Origin: Bacteroidales bacterium
GTDB taxonomy: Bacteria > Bacteroidota > Bacteroidia > Bacteroidales > G3-4614
Direction: 5' to 3'
DNA length: 64,000 nucleotides
Assembly: GCA_017521245.1 (NCBI GenBank)
Contig: JAFXDI010000001.1
Coordinates: forward strand, 99,178-163,177
Shown here: positions 7,898-16,075 of the stretch, piece by piece
How positions within the stretch are numbered: the stretch's first letter is position 1
How the letters are laid out: every line of letters starts with the position of its first letter
Translations under genes and position numbers: made by a program
Notes under the pieces: generated by a model
Told to the model about the DNA's origin: nothing
What the model saw: only the letters and a program-made list of their open reading frames with translations
The model's database searches: none

Positions 7898-9022
7898 ATG
7901 AGCGAAAATATTGAAAACACAAAAGAAAATAAGAAAGATGATTCATTGGATTTAATGAAATACATAAAACAACTTCTTCCATATAAAAAACAGATAATAA
8001 GGTTAAGTTGTGTAGTATTTGTTTTATCCGTTGTGATTGCTCTATTTATCCCAAAACAATATACAGTAACTATGACATTGGCACCTGAAGCAGGACAAAA
8101 TGGAGAAGGAATGTTGTCGGGAGTAGCGTCAATGTTTGGTATTGGAGGTATGGGTATGGGAGAGAATGCAGATGCTTTAACAGCTCAACTATATCCCGAT
8201 ATAGTTGCATCAACTCCATTCTTAGTAGATATGCTTGATACTCGAGTAAAAACAGCAAACGGAAAGATAGATACAACATTAGATGTGTATATCTTAAAGC
8301 ACTATATAACGCTATTCCATAAAATAAAGGGTTTTCCTAAACGTGTAAAAGGGATGATAACAAAACTATGGAAAGAACCCGTTGTTATAGGAGAAGGAAG
8401 TAGTTCAAATTACCTATCAGAGATAGATAACGCAAAAGTTTTGATACTTAGGCAGTTATTTGAGGTTGTAGTTGATAAAAAAACAAGCGTTACAACTATA
8501 ATGGTTACTCTTAATGATCCTATGGTAACAGCTATGGTAGCAGATGCTTTAGTAGAAAAACTACAAGCTAAAATTACTGAGTATCGTGTGGCTAAATCCG
8601 TTGATGATTGTGAGTATTGGGAACAAATATATACAGAAAGTAAAGAAGACTACTTTTCAAAACAAGATGAATATGCTCGTTATGTAGATGCAAATAAAAA
8701 TCTTGTAAAGCAGAGCGTTATAGCGGAACAAGAGCGTTTGTCTAACGAAGCAATATTGGCATATCAAATATATAGCAATGTTGCAACTCAATTACAAGTT
8801 GCTCGAGCAAAAGTGCAAGAAGCAAAACCAGCATTTGCAGTAGTTCAGCCTTCAACATTGCCATACGAACAATCAGGAACAGGAAAAACAACAATTGTCT
8901 TAGTACTCACATTTTTAGGTGTTGCAGCAATAATAGCATGGTATCTATTTGGAAAAGATTTTTTGATAAAAGCAAAAAATAAATATAAAGAATTTATAAA
9001 CAAGACAAAGGAATTCAATTAA
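7898..9022 (+). CDS. wzz: Chain-length determinant protein (Wzz family)
   Basis: A 374-residue inner-membrane protein with the layout of Wzz/PCP co-polymerases. It has a short cytoplasmic start and a first transmembrane helix at about residues 38-53 (LSCVVFVLSVVIALFIP). A large periplasmic part follows, with coiled-coil stretches (DYFSKQDEYARYVDANKNLV, then VATQLQVARAKVQEAKPAFAV), the PSTLPYEQSGTGK motif, and a second helix at about 330-350. It sets the length of the polymer made by Wzy. There is no carboxy-terminal tyrosine kinase, so it is the PCP-1-like form. It is first in the locus and is followed by two terminator-like hairpins before wzy. Confidence 0.9.
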   Translation: MSENIENTKENKKDDSLDLMKYIKQLLPYKKQIIRLSCVVFVLSVVIALFIPKQYTVTMTLAPEAGQNGEGMLSGVASMFGIGGMGMGENADALTAQLYPDIVASTPFLVDMLDTRVKTANGKIDTTLDVYILKHYITLFHKIKGFPKRVKGMITKLWKEPVVIGEGSSSNYLSEIDNAKVLILRQLFEVVVDKKTSVTTIMVTLNDPMVTAMVADALVEKLQAKITEYRVAKSVDDCEYWEQIYTESKEDYFSKQDEYARYVDANKNLVKQSVIAEQERLSNEAILAYQIYSNVATQLQVARAKVQEAKPAFAVVQPSTLPYEQSGTGKTTIVLVLTFLGVAAIIAWYLFGKDFLIKAKNKYKEFINKTKEFN

Positions 9023-9035
9023 ATCAACTATTAAG

Positions 9036-9080
9036 AAATAAGAATAGAGAGAGGCTCTCTCTATTCTTATTTAAATTTTT
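9036..9080 (+). terminator. Strong hairpin with T-run after wzz
   Basis: An 18-base-pair perfect stem (9036-9053 with 9055-9072) around a single central base (the tip must open in RNA), then a run of T at 9074-9081. It starts 13 bases after the wzz stop and looks like a strong intrinsic terminator, although the locus continues in the same direction. Confidence 0.8.
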
Positions 9081-9125
9081 TTAGAAATAATTCTTTATAA
9101 ATATAATAAATATGATATTCGTTAC

Positions 9126-9154
9126 GTTAACCTTTTAAAAGGTTAACATTTTTT
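9126..9154 (+). terminator. Second hairpin with T-run just before wzy (possible attenuator)
   Basis: A 22-base perfect palindrome (9126-9147, GTTAACCTT arm and AAGGTTAAC arm) is followed at once by ATTTTTTT. It lies about 20 bases before the wzy ATG. No TAnnTTTG box is seen between the two hairpins and wzy, so wzy seems to depend on read-through. Confidence 0.7.
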
Positions 9155-9167
9155 TGAAAAGAGGATT

Positions 9168-10514
9168 ATGTTTATATTTCTGTTGTTAGCACTCTGGTGG
9201 TTTAAGAAAGGAAAAAAAGAGTTATCTATTATTACCTTTTTTGGATTCCTAACAGGAGGCTTTCAACTAATACCAGATGCCGTATTTGCATTCCCTGTCT
9301 CAATAAAACCAACTGATTATGCAATACTCTATCTTTTAGGAGTAATAGCAATGGAGTATTTTTCAGGTAAACGAAAAGAACTCATTGATGTACTCCCTAA
9401 ATTTACTCTCATATTTCTCTCATTCATTGTATTAGCAGCAGGAGTAAGTATTTTTATATATCATATTCCTATTGTAGAGGTTATAAAGAATACAAGGCAA
9501 TATTTTCTTCTATTATCTCCAATACTCTTTTATACACTCTCAAAAGAAGAACTACAAAACGTAGTAAAATTTCTTTTTAAAATAACTCTCTTTTTGAGCA
9601 TTCTTTACTCTTTGCAACCTATGTTGGATATGCCTATATTACAAGGCCATTATACTGAGGGAAAAACACCCCTCTTTGGAATGTTTGAAATAGCACGCTT
9701 TTATAATACACCAATATATCATAACTTTTTCTTCTTATTCGCTTTATATAATTCAGAGTTTACAAAAAAACAGAAATTAGTATATCTCTCAATATTGGTA
9801 TTGCCAATATTTTTGTGTATGCACAGAAGTTTATTATTGGCATTTATATTGGTTGTCCTTTATAATCATTTTAGAGAAAAAATAAAAAAGATATATCCTA
9901 TTCTTATTGTGATATTTGTTGCATTAATACCTTTCTTAGGAGTAATACAAGGTAATCTCCTTGAGACAAAAATTGCACAAGATATTATTGGCTCTGTTGA
10001 GATAGAACCCGAAGATTTTGTAGCAGGAACATTAGATGATGCTACATTTACTTTTAGAGTATTACACTTTTTGGAACGGCTCTATTATGCATCAGAAGAT
10101 TGGATAACATTACTATTTGGGTTGGGATTTATGTCGGAGGGTTCTGACTATACAATTAATAATTTTGACTTTATAGTAGGGCTTGAGAATGAGGAGACGG
10201 GTTTTGTTGATCAGGTGAATACTGCTGATATAGCATGGTCTCTATTTGTAATACGTCTTGGTTTAATAGGAACTATTGTATATTTAATTTACTATTTCTT
10301 ATTGATGAGGTTTTTTAATAAGAGATATAATAAACCCATCGCAAAATCAATATTTTTAGCAATGTGTCTAATATTTATATTAACATTTACAGGAGTAAGA
10401 ATATTAGATATGGAAACAATAACTTTTATTTTATTAGTCTATGTCTTGTTGCAAAAGAATGAAATAAATGTAAATAATGAAGAAGATAACCTATTGTCAA
10501 AAGAGAATAATTAA
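9168..10514 (+). CDS. wzy: O-antigen/exopolysaccharide polymerase (Wzy-like)
   Basis: A 448-residue, very hydrophobic protein with about ten to twelve predicted membrane spans and one longer outside loop (about residues 270-345, rich in Asp/Glu and aromatic residues). This is the usual form of Wzy, which joins lipid-linked repeat units on the periplasmic side. Wzy proteins share little sequence, so the call rests on topology and on the place between Wzz and Wzx. The carboxy third (from about residue 288) has a close partner in the chimeric frame just downstream. The ATG at 9168 follows a reasonable AGAGG stretch. Confidence 0.82.
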   Translation: MFIFLLLALWWFKKGKKELSIITFFGFLTGGFQLIPDAVFAFPVSIKPTDYAILYLLGVIAMEYFSGKRKELIDVLPKFTLIFLSFIVLAAGVSIFIYHIPIVEVIKNTRQYFLLLSPILFYTLSKEELQNVVKFLFKITLFLSILYSLQPMLDMPILQGHYTEGKTPLFGMFEIARFYNTPIYHNFFFLFALYNSEFTKKQKLVYLSILVLPIFLCMHRSLLLAFILVVLYNHFREKIKKIYPILIVIFVALIPFLGVIQGNLLETKIAQDIIGSVEIEPEDFVAGTLDDATFTFRVLHFLERLYYASEDWITLLFGLGFMSEGSDYTINNFDFIVGLENEETGFVDQVNTADIAWSLFVIRLGLIGTIVYLIYYFLLMRFFNKRYNKPIAKSIFLAMCLIFILTFTGVRILDMETITFILLVYVLLQKNEINVNNEEDNLLSKENN

Positions 10515-10540
10515 ACAAAGTATAATACTAAAAGAATTCA

Positions 10541-11092
10541 ATGTATTATAATTACAATTTGAATATGACGCTCTATCCTTATAGTGTTGAGGAGATATTA
10601 AAACTATATAAACAACACCCTGATGGAGCAACCTTTACATTTAGGATTTTACACTTTTTAGAGCGTCTATATTACGCATCTGACGAGTGGATAACTTTAC
10701 TATTCGGTTTAGGATTTATGTCTGAAGGCTCTGATTATACAATGAATAACTTCGATTTTATTGTGGGTATTGAAAATGAGGAAACAGGTTTTGTAAATCA
10801 GGTTGATACATCAGATATTGCATGGTCTCTATTTGTAATACGATTTGGGATAGTAGGAACAATACTATACCTGATCTATTATTTTACCATAGTAAACTTC
10901 TTTAATAAAAAATATAAATCTGATACACTTGCAAAGGTTGTATTCTCTGTATTGGGCGTAATATTTATAACCTCATTTACAAGCGTACAAATATTAAGCA
11001 TGGAGTTTATATCGCTGATATTACTTGTCTATATTTTACTAAAGAAGCAGGAGATAGAAAATACTGCAAATAAGGAATATTTAAATAGTTAA
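10541..11092 (+). pseudogene. Chimeric remnant: glycosyltransferase fragment joined to a Wzy carboxy end
   Basis: A 183-codon frame built from two pieces. Codons about 11-30 (LYPYSVEEILKLYKQHPDGA) repeat an inner piece of the glycosyltransferase at 12634. Over 61 bases (10571-10631 against 12919-12979) I count two differences. From codon about 31 it switches to a copy of the Wzy carboxy end (TFTFRILHFLERLYYAS onward), similar to codons from about 290 of the gene at 9168 but clearly diverged. Neither piece has a catalytic core. The junction falls where both parents share a GATGxxGCxAC-like stretch, suggesting short-homology recombination. It may still be translated as a membrane peptide, but I regard it as a relic of locus reshuffling. 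Confidence 0.85.
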
Positions 11093-11097
11093 TATAT

Positions 11098-12627
11098 ATG
11101 ACACAAAAAAGTCTATTGATAAAAAATTCAACAATTGGTATACTTAAGATTGTGGCAGTAGCCATATTAACCTTTTTGTGTGTACCAATATATATTGATC
11201 ACTTAGGAGTTGAGTCTTATGGGGTTTTTGCTCTTGTCTCAATACTTGGAAATTTGAACGTCTTCTCTTCATTTGGTTTAAATAGTGCGTTGTTGGTATT
11301 TCTCTCAAAACAAGGAAAAACAGAGGAATCACAACGCGATATTGTTGTAGTTCTATTCTCAACAATAGTGATAGCAATATTACTTTGCTCTTTACTATAT
11401 ATCTTTAAAACACCCATAATAGAGAATATATTTGGTGTGCCTCAAGAGTTTGTATATTCATCAAGTTGTTTATATGATTATCTGTTGTTGGCTAATCTTT
11501 TATTGATTGTGGGGCAGGTTGCTGTATCAATAATAGATGCATTGCAAAAAATATATATATCAAATATAATACAATTTATATATAATTTAATATATTGGAT
11601 AGGTCTTATAGTAGTGGTTATTAGTGGAGGTACTTTAGCTGAAGTTGGAATACCTCTATTCTTATCTGCCTTAGTATGGTTTATCCTAATATTTTGGAAA
11701 GCACGCTCATTGTGGGGAAGTTTTAAATTGACACAACCCATACGTCCTCACTTAAAAAGAGCCTTTCTAAAACAATTCTCATACGGGGCAAAAATATTTA
11801 CAGCAGGTTTTTGCAGTTTCTTTTTAGAACCACTATCAAAAATATTGGTGTCAAAATTTGTTGGAATAGATTTAGTTGCGTTCTACGATATAGCACTCCG
11901 TATAAAACATCAAGTAGCAGGATTGTTCCAAAAAGCTACATATCCGCTCTTTCCCTATATATCAGAACAACACAAATCTCCTCAATTAAACGAGAAGATT
12001 GCAGATATGAGTAAAAAAATACAGCTGTTGGTTACCTCTCTCGCTATGGTTATCCTATTTACATTTCCTGTTTTAGTAAAACTTTGGTTGGGAGAAGATT
12101 ATACAACAACAACTCTGATATATATATTGGCAATAACTATATCATATATTCTTTTTTCACCAACTATTATACCTATATACTACTATTTACAATCAAAAAA
12201 TATGGCAGATAGGAATATATATATGCACTTAGGAGGGGTAGTTTTAAATATATTGGTATTCTTTATGTTATATAAAATTACAGGAGAATATGCTATTATT
12301 ATTTCAAATACGGCATCTGTCTTATTTGGATATTTGTTAGGTCTTTATTATATGAAAAAGTATAATGATTTAAAAGTTGTATCACTATTAAAATATTATA
12401 TAACAATACTTTTATGGGTTGTAATTTCCGGAGGTATCTGTTATGTGTTAAAATGCTATATTGTGCCGGAAACTATTTTTGATGTACTGCTCTATCCTTT
12501 GGTAATAATATTAATTTTAGTTATCTTTACCAAAACAGGATATTTGATAAATAAATCAGATATAGAGAGATATTTGGGAACAATGCCCAAAGTAAGAAAT
12601 ATTGCAACAAAACTTTTAATAAAATAA
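11098..12627 (+). CDS. wzx: Polysaccharide repeat-unit flippase (Wzx, MOP superfamily)
   Basis: A 509-residue protein with about 14 membrane spans and the family's opening pattern: a short basic amino end, then GILKIVAVAILTFLCVPIYIDHLGVESYGVFALV, shared with RfbX/PST transporters. Central KRAFLKQFSYGAKIFTAGF resembles the start of the second half-repeat. It flips undecaprenyl-linked repeat units across the inner membrane for Wzy. It starts 5 bases after the chimeric frame stops and ends 6 bases before the next glycosyltransferase, so it belongs to the same transcript. Confidence 0.92.
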   Translation: MTQKSLLIKNSTIGILKIVAVAILTFLCVPIYIDHLGVESYGVFALVSILGNLNVFSSFGLNSALLVFLSKQGKTEESQRDIVVVLFSTIVIAILLCSLLYIFKTPIIENIFGVPQEFVYSSSCLYDYLLLANLLLIVGQVAVSIIDALQKIYISNIIQFIYNLIYWIGLIVVVISGGTLAEVGIPLFLSALVWFILIFWKARSLWGSFKLTQPIRPHLKRAFLKQFSYGAKIFTAGFCSFFLEPLSKILVSKFVGIDLVAFYDIALRIKHQVAGLFQKATYPLFPYISEQHKSPQLNEKIADMSKKIQLLVTSLAMVILFTFPVLVKLWLGEDYTTTTLIYILAITISYILFSPTIIPIYYYLQSKNMADRNIYMHLGGVVLNILVFFMLYKITGEYAIIISNTASVLFGYLLGLYYMKKYNDLKVVSLLKYYITILLWVVISGGICYVLKCYIVPETIFDVLLYPLVIILILVIFTKTGYLINKSDIERYLGTMPKVRNIATKLLIK

Positions 12628-12633
12628 AGAGAT

Positions 12634-13419
12634 ATGGAAAAAGAGGACGTATTGGTAACCATTGTAACTCCCTCATATAATCAAGGACAATTTATAGAGG
12701 ATACAATTAAGAGTGTACTTAACCAAACCTATAAAAACATACAATATATAGTTGTTGATGGAGCATCAACCGATAATACAATGGAGGTTGTTGAGCGTTA
12801 CCGCGATAAGATTGATATTATAATAAGTGAAAAAGATAAAGGACAAACCGATGCTATAAATAAAGGATTTAAGTTAGCAAAAGGGGAATTGGTGGGTTGG
12901 ATAAATTCTGATGATATGCTCTATCCTTATTGTGTTGAGGAGATAGTAAAACTATATAAACAACACCCTGATGGAGCAATATTTTATGGTTCAAGAATAG
13001 AAATGATTGATTCTAAAAATAATCATATAAGATTTTGGGATAACCATATAAAAAACAGGAAAAGACTCCTAACAGAAAATTATGATGTTTCACAGCAGGG
13101 ATCATTCTATAAGAGAGATATAGTTCATAAAGTGAATTATTTGGATGAGAGCATCTATTATTGTATGGATTTAGATTTGTTTCTTAAATTATTAAAATTT
13201 GGAGATATATACTCTATTGATGATAAACCTTTGGCTCAATTCAGGCTATGGGAAGAGGCTAAGACTGCAACAGGTAAAATAAAATTTATTAAAAATATTC
13301 GTGAGAGATTATATCTTTATGACGCAAAAATTTATAATAAATCAATACTTACCACATACTATTGGCAGATACGATTCATATTAACAGATATTATAAAAGC
13401 AATTCTTAGAATAAAATAG
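12634..13419 (+). CDS. Glycosyltransferase family 2
   Basis: A 261-residue GT-A fold enzyme. The nucleotide-sugar site is shown by VTIVTPSYNQGQFIEDTIKS at the start, then VVDGASTDNTMEVVERY, and the metal-binding Asp-Asp in GWINSDDMLYP (around residue 93). It adds one sugar to the growing lipid-linked repeat in the cytoplasm; the donor is not predictable. Near the carboxy end a Trp/Lys-rich tail may touch the membrane. An inner piece of this gene (12919-12979) is nearly identical to part of the chimeric frame at 10541. Confidence 0.93.
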   Translation: MEKEDVLVTIVTPSYNQGQFIEDTIKSVLNQTYKNIQYIVVDGASTDNTMEVVERYRDKIDIIISEKDKGQTDAINKGFKLAKGELVGWINSDDMLYPYCVEEIVKLYKQHPDGAIFYGSRIEMIDSKNNHIRFWDNHIKNRKRLLTENYDVSQQGSFYKRDIVHKVNYLDESIYYCMDLDLFLKLLKFGDIYSIDDKPLAQFRLWEEAKTATGKIKFIKNIRERLYLYDAKIYNKSILTTYYWQIRFILTDIIKAILRIK

Positions 13420-13421
13420 AT

Positions 13422-14492
13422 ATGAAAATTGTTCACGTTGTATATGCTTTCGACCTTGGAGGTATTGAAACTATGCTTGTAAATATTGTAAATGAGCAGG
13501 TGTCATTAGGACATGATATTTCCATAATATGTTTAAATGATTTAGTGAATAAAGAATTGCGAGAAGCAATAGATGAACGAGTAAATTTTTGTTGTATAGG
13601 ACGTCCATTAGGTTCAAAAAACCCATACTATATTTTTAAATTTAACTATAAAATATATAAATCAAACGCAGATATAATACACGTTCATTCTCCTTCGTTA
13701 ATAAAATATTTTATATTACATAGTTTAAAAAATAGAACTTGTGTAACCCGTCATGATGTTTCAAATATTGTAGAGCAGAGATATTTGACAAAATACGTAA
13801 AAGCATTTTCAATATCCGAAGCAGTAAAAAATGATATATATACTTCCGTCGGTGTTGATTCAACAATAGTGTTAAATGGTATTAATATATCAAAAATAAG
13901 AAGTACTATATCACTAAAAAGAGGACCTGTATTTAAAATACTTCATATAAGCAGATTAATTCATCAAAAGAAAGGTCAACATATACTTATTGAAGCAATA
14001 AAAAGAGTAAAAGATAGAGGTTATAAAGTTTCTGTAGATTTTATTGGAGAAGGACCGTCATTTGATTATTTAACAGAGTTGATAAAAAAATTAGAGTTAG
14101 AGAATGAAGTTAAACTTATAGGTGCAAAATCACAACAATATATATTTGAGCATCTTTGTGAGTATGACCTATTTGTTCAGCCTTCAATATTTGAAGGTTT
14201 CGGACTTACAGTAGCAGAAGCAATGGCAGCAAAAGTACCCGTGTTAGTATCTGAGAATCAAGGACCTTTAGAGATAATAGATAATGGCAAATATGGATAT
14301 TCTTTTAAGAATGGCGATGCTGAAGATTGTGCAAATAAAATTATTGAAATAATAGAACAAGGAGTTGATAGCAATATGATTGAAGCAGCATATAAACGAG
14401 TTGAAGAAAACTACTCGGTAAAGCAAACTGCAATTAATTATATTAACGAGTATAAAGCTATATTAGAATCTAATAAGCATAAAAACGTATGA
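13422..14492 (+). CDS. Glycosyltransferase family 4
   Basis: A 356-residue GT-B fold enzyme. The amino domain opens MKIVHVVYAFDLGGIETML, the usual glycine loop of GT4, and continues to the IIHVHSP acceptor-side motif. The carboxy domain starts near residue 170 (ILHISRLIHQKKGQHILIEA) and carries the E-x7-E motif in FEGFGLTVAEAMA (about residues 259-271). It transfers a sugar with retention of configuration. It is 2 bases downstream of the preceding GT2 gene and overlaps the next GT4 gene by 4 bases (ATGA). Confidence 0.93.
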   Translation: MKIVHVVYAFDLGGIETMLVNIVNEQVSLGHDISIICLNDLVNKELREAIDERVNFCCIGRPLGSKNPYYIFKFNYKIYKSNADIIHVHSPSLIKYFILHSLKNRTCVTRHDVSNIVEQRYLTKYVKAFSISEAVKNDIYTSVGVDSTIVLNGINISKIRSTISLKRGPVFKILHISRLIHQKKGQHILIEAIKRVKDRGYKVSVDFIGEGPSFDYLTELIKKLELENEVKLIGAKSQQYIFEHLCEYDLFVQPSIFEGFGLTVAEAMAAKVPVLVSENQGPLEIIDNGKYGYSFKNGDAEDCANKIIEIIEQGVDSNMIEAAYKRVEENYSVKQTAINYINEYKAILESNKHKNV

Positions 14493-15679
14493 AACAAAAA
14501 ATTTTGTTAGTAAATAAATTCTACTATAATAGAGGAGGAGATTGTATTCAAACCATAAATCTCCGTAAAATATTAGAAGAAAATGGACACGAAGTTGCAG
14601 TTTTTTCAATGCAATTTTCTCAAAACATTCCTTCGGGATATGATAACTATTATCCATCAGAAGTTAGTTTTTCTGGTGGTATAAAGAATAAACTGAAAGC
14701 CGCAGCACGTATATTTGGTATAGGTGATGTTAAGAAACAATTTCTTAAATTGCTAAAAGATTTCAATCCTGATGTGGTTCATCTTCATAATATACACTCA
14801 TATCTCTCTCCAGTGGTTGCCAAATTAGCAAAGAGGCAAGGATGTAAGGTAATATGGACAATGCACGATTATAAATTGGCATGTCCGTCATATTCATGTT
14901 TATACAATGGAAAACCTTGTGAATTGTGTCTTACGGATAAAATGGGAGTGCTTAAAACTCGCTGTATGAAAGGTAGTTTGGTTGCAAGTATATTGGCATA
15001 TTTAGAGGCAAGATATTGGAACTTGAAGAAATTAATTAAATATACCGATACTTTTATCTGTCCAAGTGAATTTATGGGACAGATGATGATAAAAGCAGGA
15101 ATTCCTAAATCTAAGATAGTAGTAAAGAGTAACCCTATCTTAGAACAAAAAGATACATCTGTTGTAAAAGAGAATATATCAGACTATTATTGTTATGTAG
15201 GTCGTCTATCTCAGGAGAAGGGTGTTGAAACTCTATTAAAAGCTGCAAGCGAGTTACCATATAAACTCAAAATAGCAGGTTCGGGACCATTAGAAGAGGA
15301 GTTTAGAAATAGATATAGTTCAGACAAAATTGAATTTTTAGGACAAATATCTCGTGAAGAAGTAGTAACTTTGTTATCAGAGGCAATGTTCTCAGTTGTA
15401 CCTTCGGAGTGGTACGAAAATAATCCAGGTAGTGTAATAGAATCATTATGCATGGGAACTCCTGTAATTGGAGCAAAGATAGGAGGTATTCCAGAACTAA
15501 TATCAGAAGATAACGGATTATTATATGAGGCATTTAACAAAGAGTCATTAAGTAATGCTATATCAGTAATGGCAATAAAATATCTGGAATACAATAGAGA
15601 AGCAATGACAAAAAAAGCAAATATGAGATTTGTTGCTCAGAATTATTACAATGAAATAAAACTTATATATAGTGCATAA
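14489..15679 (+). CDS. Glycosyltransferase family 4
   Basis: A 396-residue GT-B enzyme. The amino half has NRGGDCIQTINLRKILEENG, VVHLHNIHSYLSP and a cysteine-rich stretch (CPSYSCLYNGKPCELC) typical of one GT4 branch in capsule loci. The carboxy half has YVGRLSQEKGVETLLKAA and a donor site ENNPGSVIESLCMGTPVIG with the paired glutamates. It starts within the stop of the previous gene (ATGA) and its end overlaps the next gene by 8 bases, so translation is coupled. Sugar and linkage are unknown. Confidence 0.92.
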   Translation: MKQKILLVNKFYYNRGGDCIQTINLRKILEENGHEVAVFSMQFSQNIPSGYDNYYPSEVSFSGGIKNKLKAAARIFGIGDVKKQFLKLLKDFNPDVVHLHNIHSYLSPVVAKLAKRQGCKVIWTMHDYKLACPSYSCLYNGKPCELCLTDKMGVLKTRCMKGSLVASILAYLEARYWNLKKLIKYTDTFICPSEFMGQMMIKAGIPKSKIVVKSNPILEQKDTSVVKENISDYYCYVGRLSQEKGVETLLKAASELPYKLKIAGSGPLEEEFRNRYSSDKIEFLGQISREEVVTLLSEAMFSVVPSEWYENNPGSVIESLCMGTPVIGAKIGGIPELISEDNGLLYEAFNKESLSNAISVMAIKYLEYNREAMTKKANMRFVAQNYYNEIKLIYSA

Positions 15680-16073
15680 ATATTATTTTATACTATTATT
15701 TGTATTGTTCCTCTCTTGCTCAAAAGATAATGAAGCAAAGTTGGAAGGAAGGTGGCAAACAACTACAATAGAGTCTGCTCAAAATTTTCTTGAAACAGAT
15801 TCTCTCTTTTGGTGTTTCGATAGTGGAGTGTGTGAGATACAAACTTTGCAATCAACAACACCACATTATGCTGAGCGTATATATGCAAATTATCTTATTA
15901 ATGATAATATAATTAAGATATCAGTTCCTAAAACATATTTTAGTAAGGCAAAGAACAATAAATATTTAGACTGGAATACTCCAGAACGCAAATTTGAAAT
16001 AAGAGAGTTATCTGCAAAATCATTGAAGTTATCAGTTAACGATACAATATATTCATTCCGTAAATATTATTGA
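15672..16073 (+). CDS. Small lipoprotein, lipocalin-like
   Basis: A 133-residue protein with a lipoprotein signal (LLFVLFLSCSKDNEAK, lipid on the Cys of LSC). The mature part starts KLEGRWQTTTIES and ends SLKLSVNDTIYSFRKYY. The GxW near the start and a short beta-strand-rich body resemble lipocalin-like domains of Bacteroidota. I do not recognise a specific family. It lies between a glycosyltransferase and wzi and overlaps the former by 8 bases, so it is probably part of the surface machinery of the same polysaccharide. Confidence 0.7.
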   Translation: MHKYYFILLFVLFLSCSKDNEAKLEGRWQTTTIESAQNFLETDSLFWCFDSGVCEIQTLQSTTPHYAERIYANYLINDNIIKISVPKTYFSKAKNNKYLDWNTPERKFEIRELSAKSLKLSVNDTIYSFRKYY

Positions 16074-16075
16074 GT

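Noticed and set aside
9023-9167. CRISPR or transposon end formed by the inverted repeats
   Set aside because: Two unrelated hairpins with T-runs, no spacers, no target duplication and no transposase nearby; terminators explain them.
10541-11092. Insertion sequence as the cause of the chimeric frame
   Set aside because: No terminal inverted repeats, no transposase piece and no direct repeats at the ends; recombination at short homology fits better.
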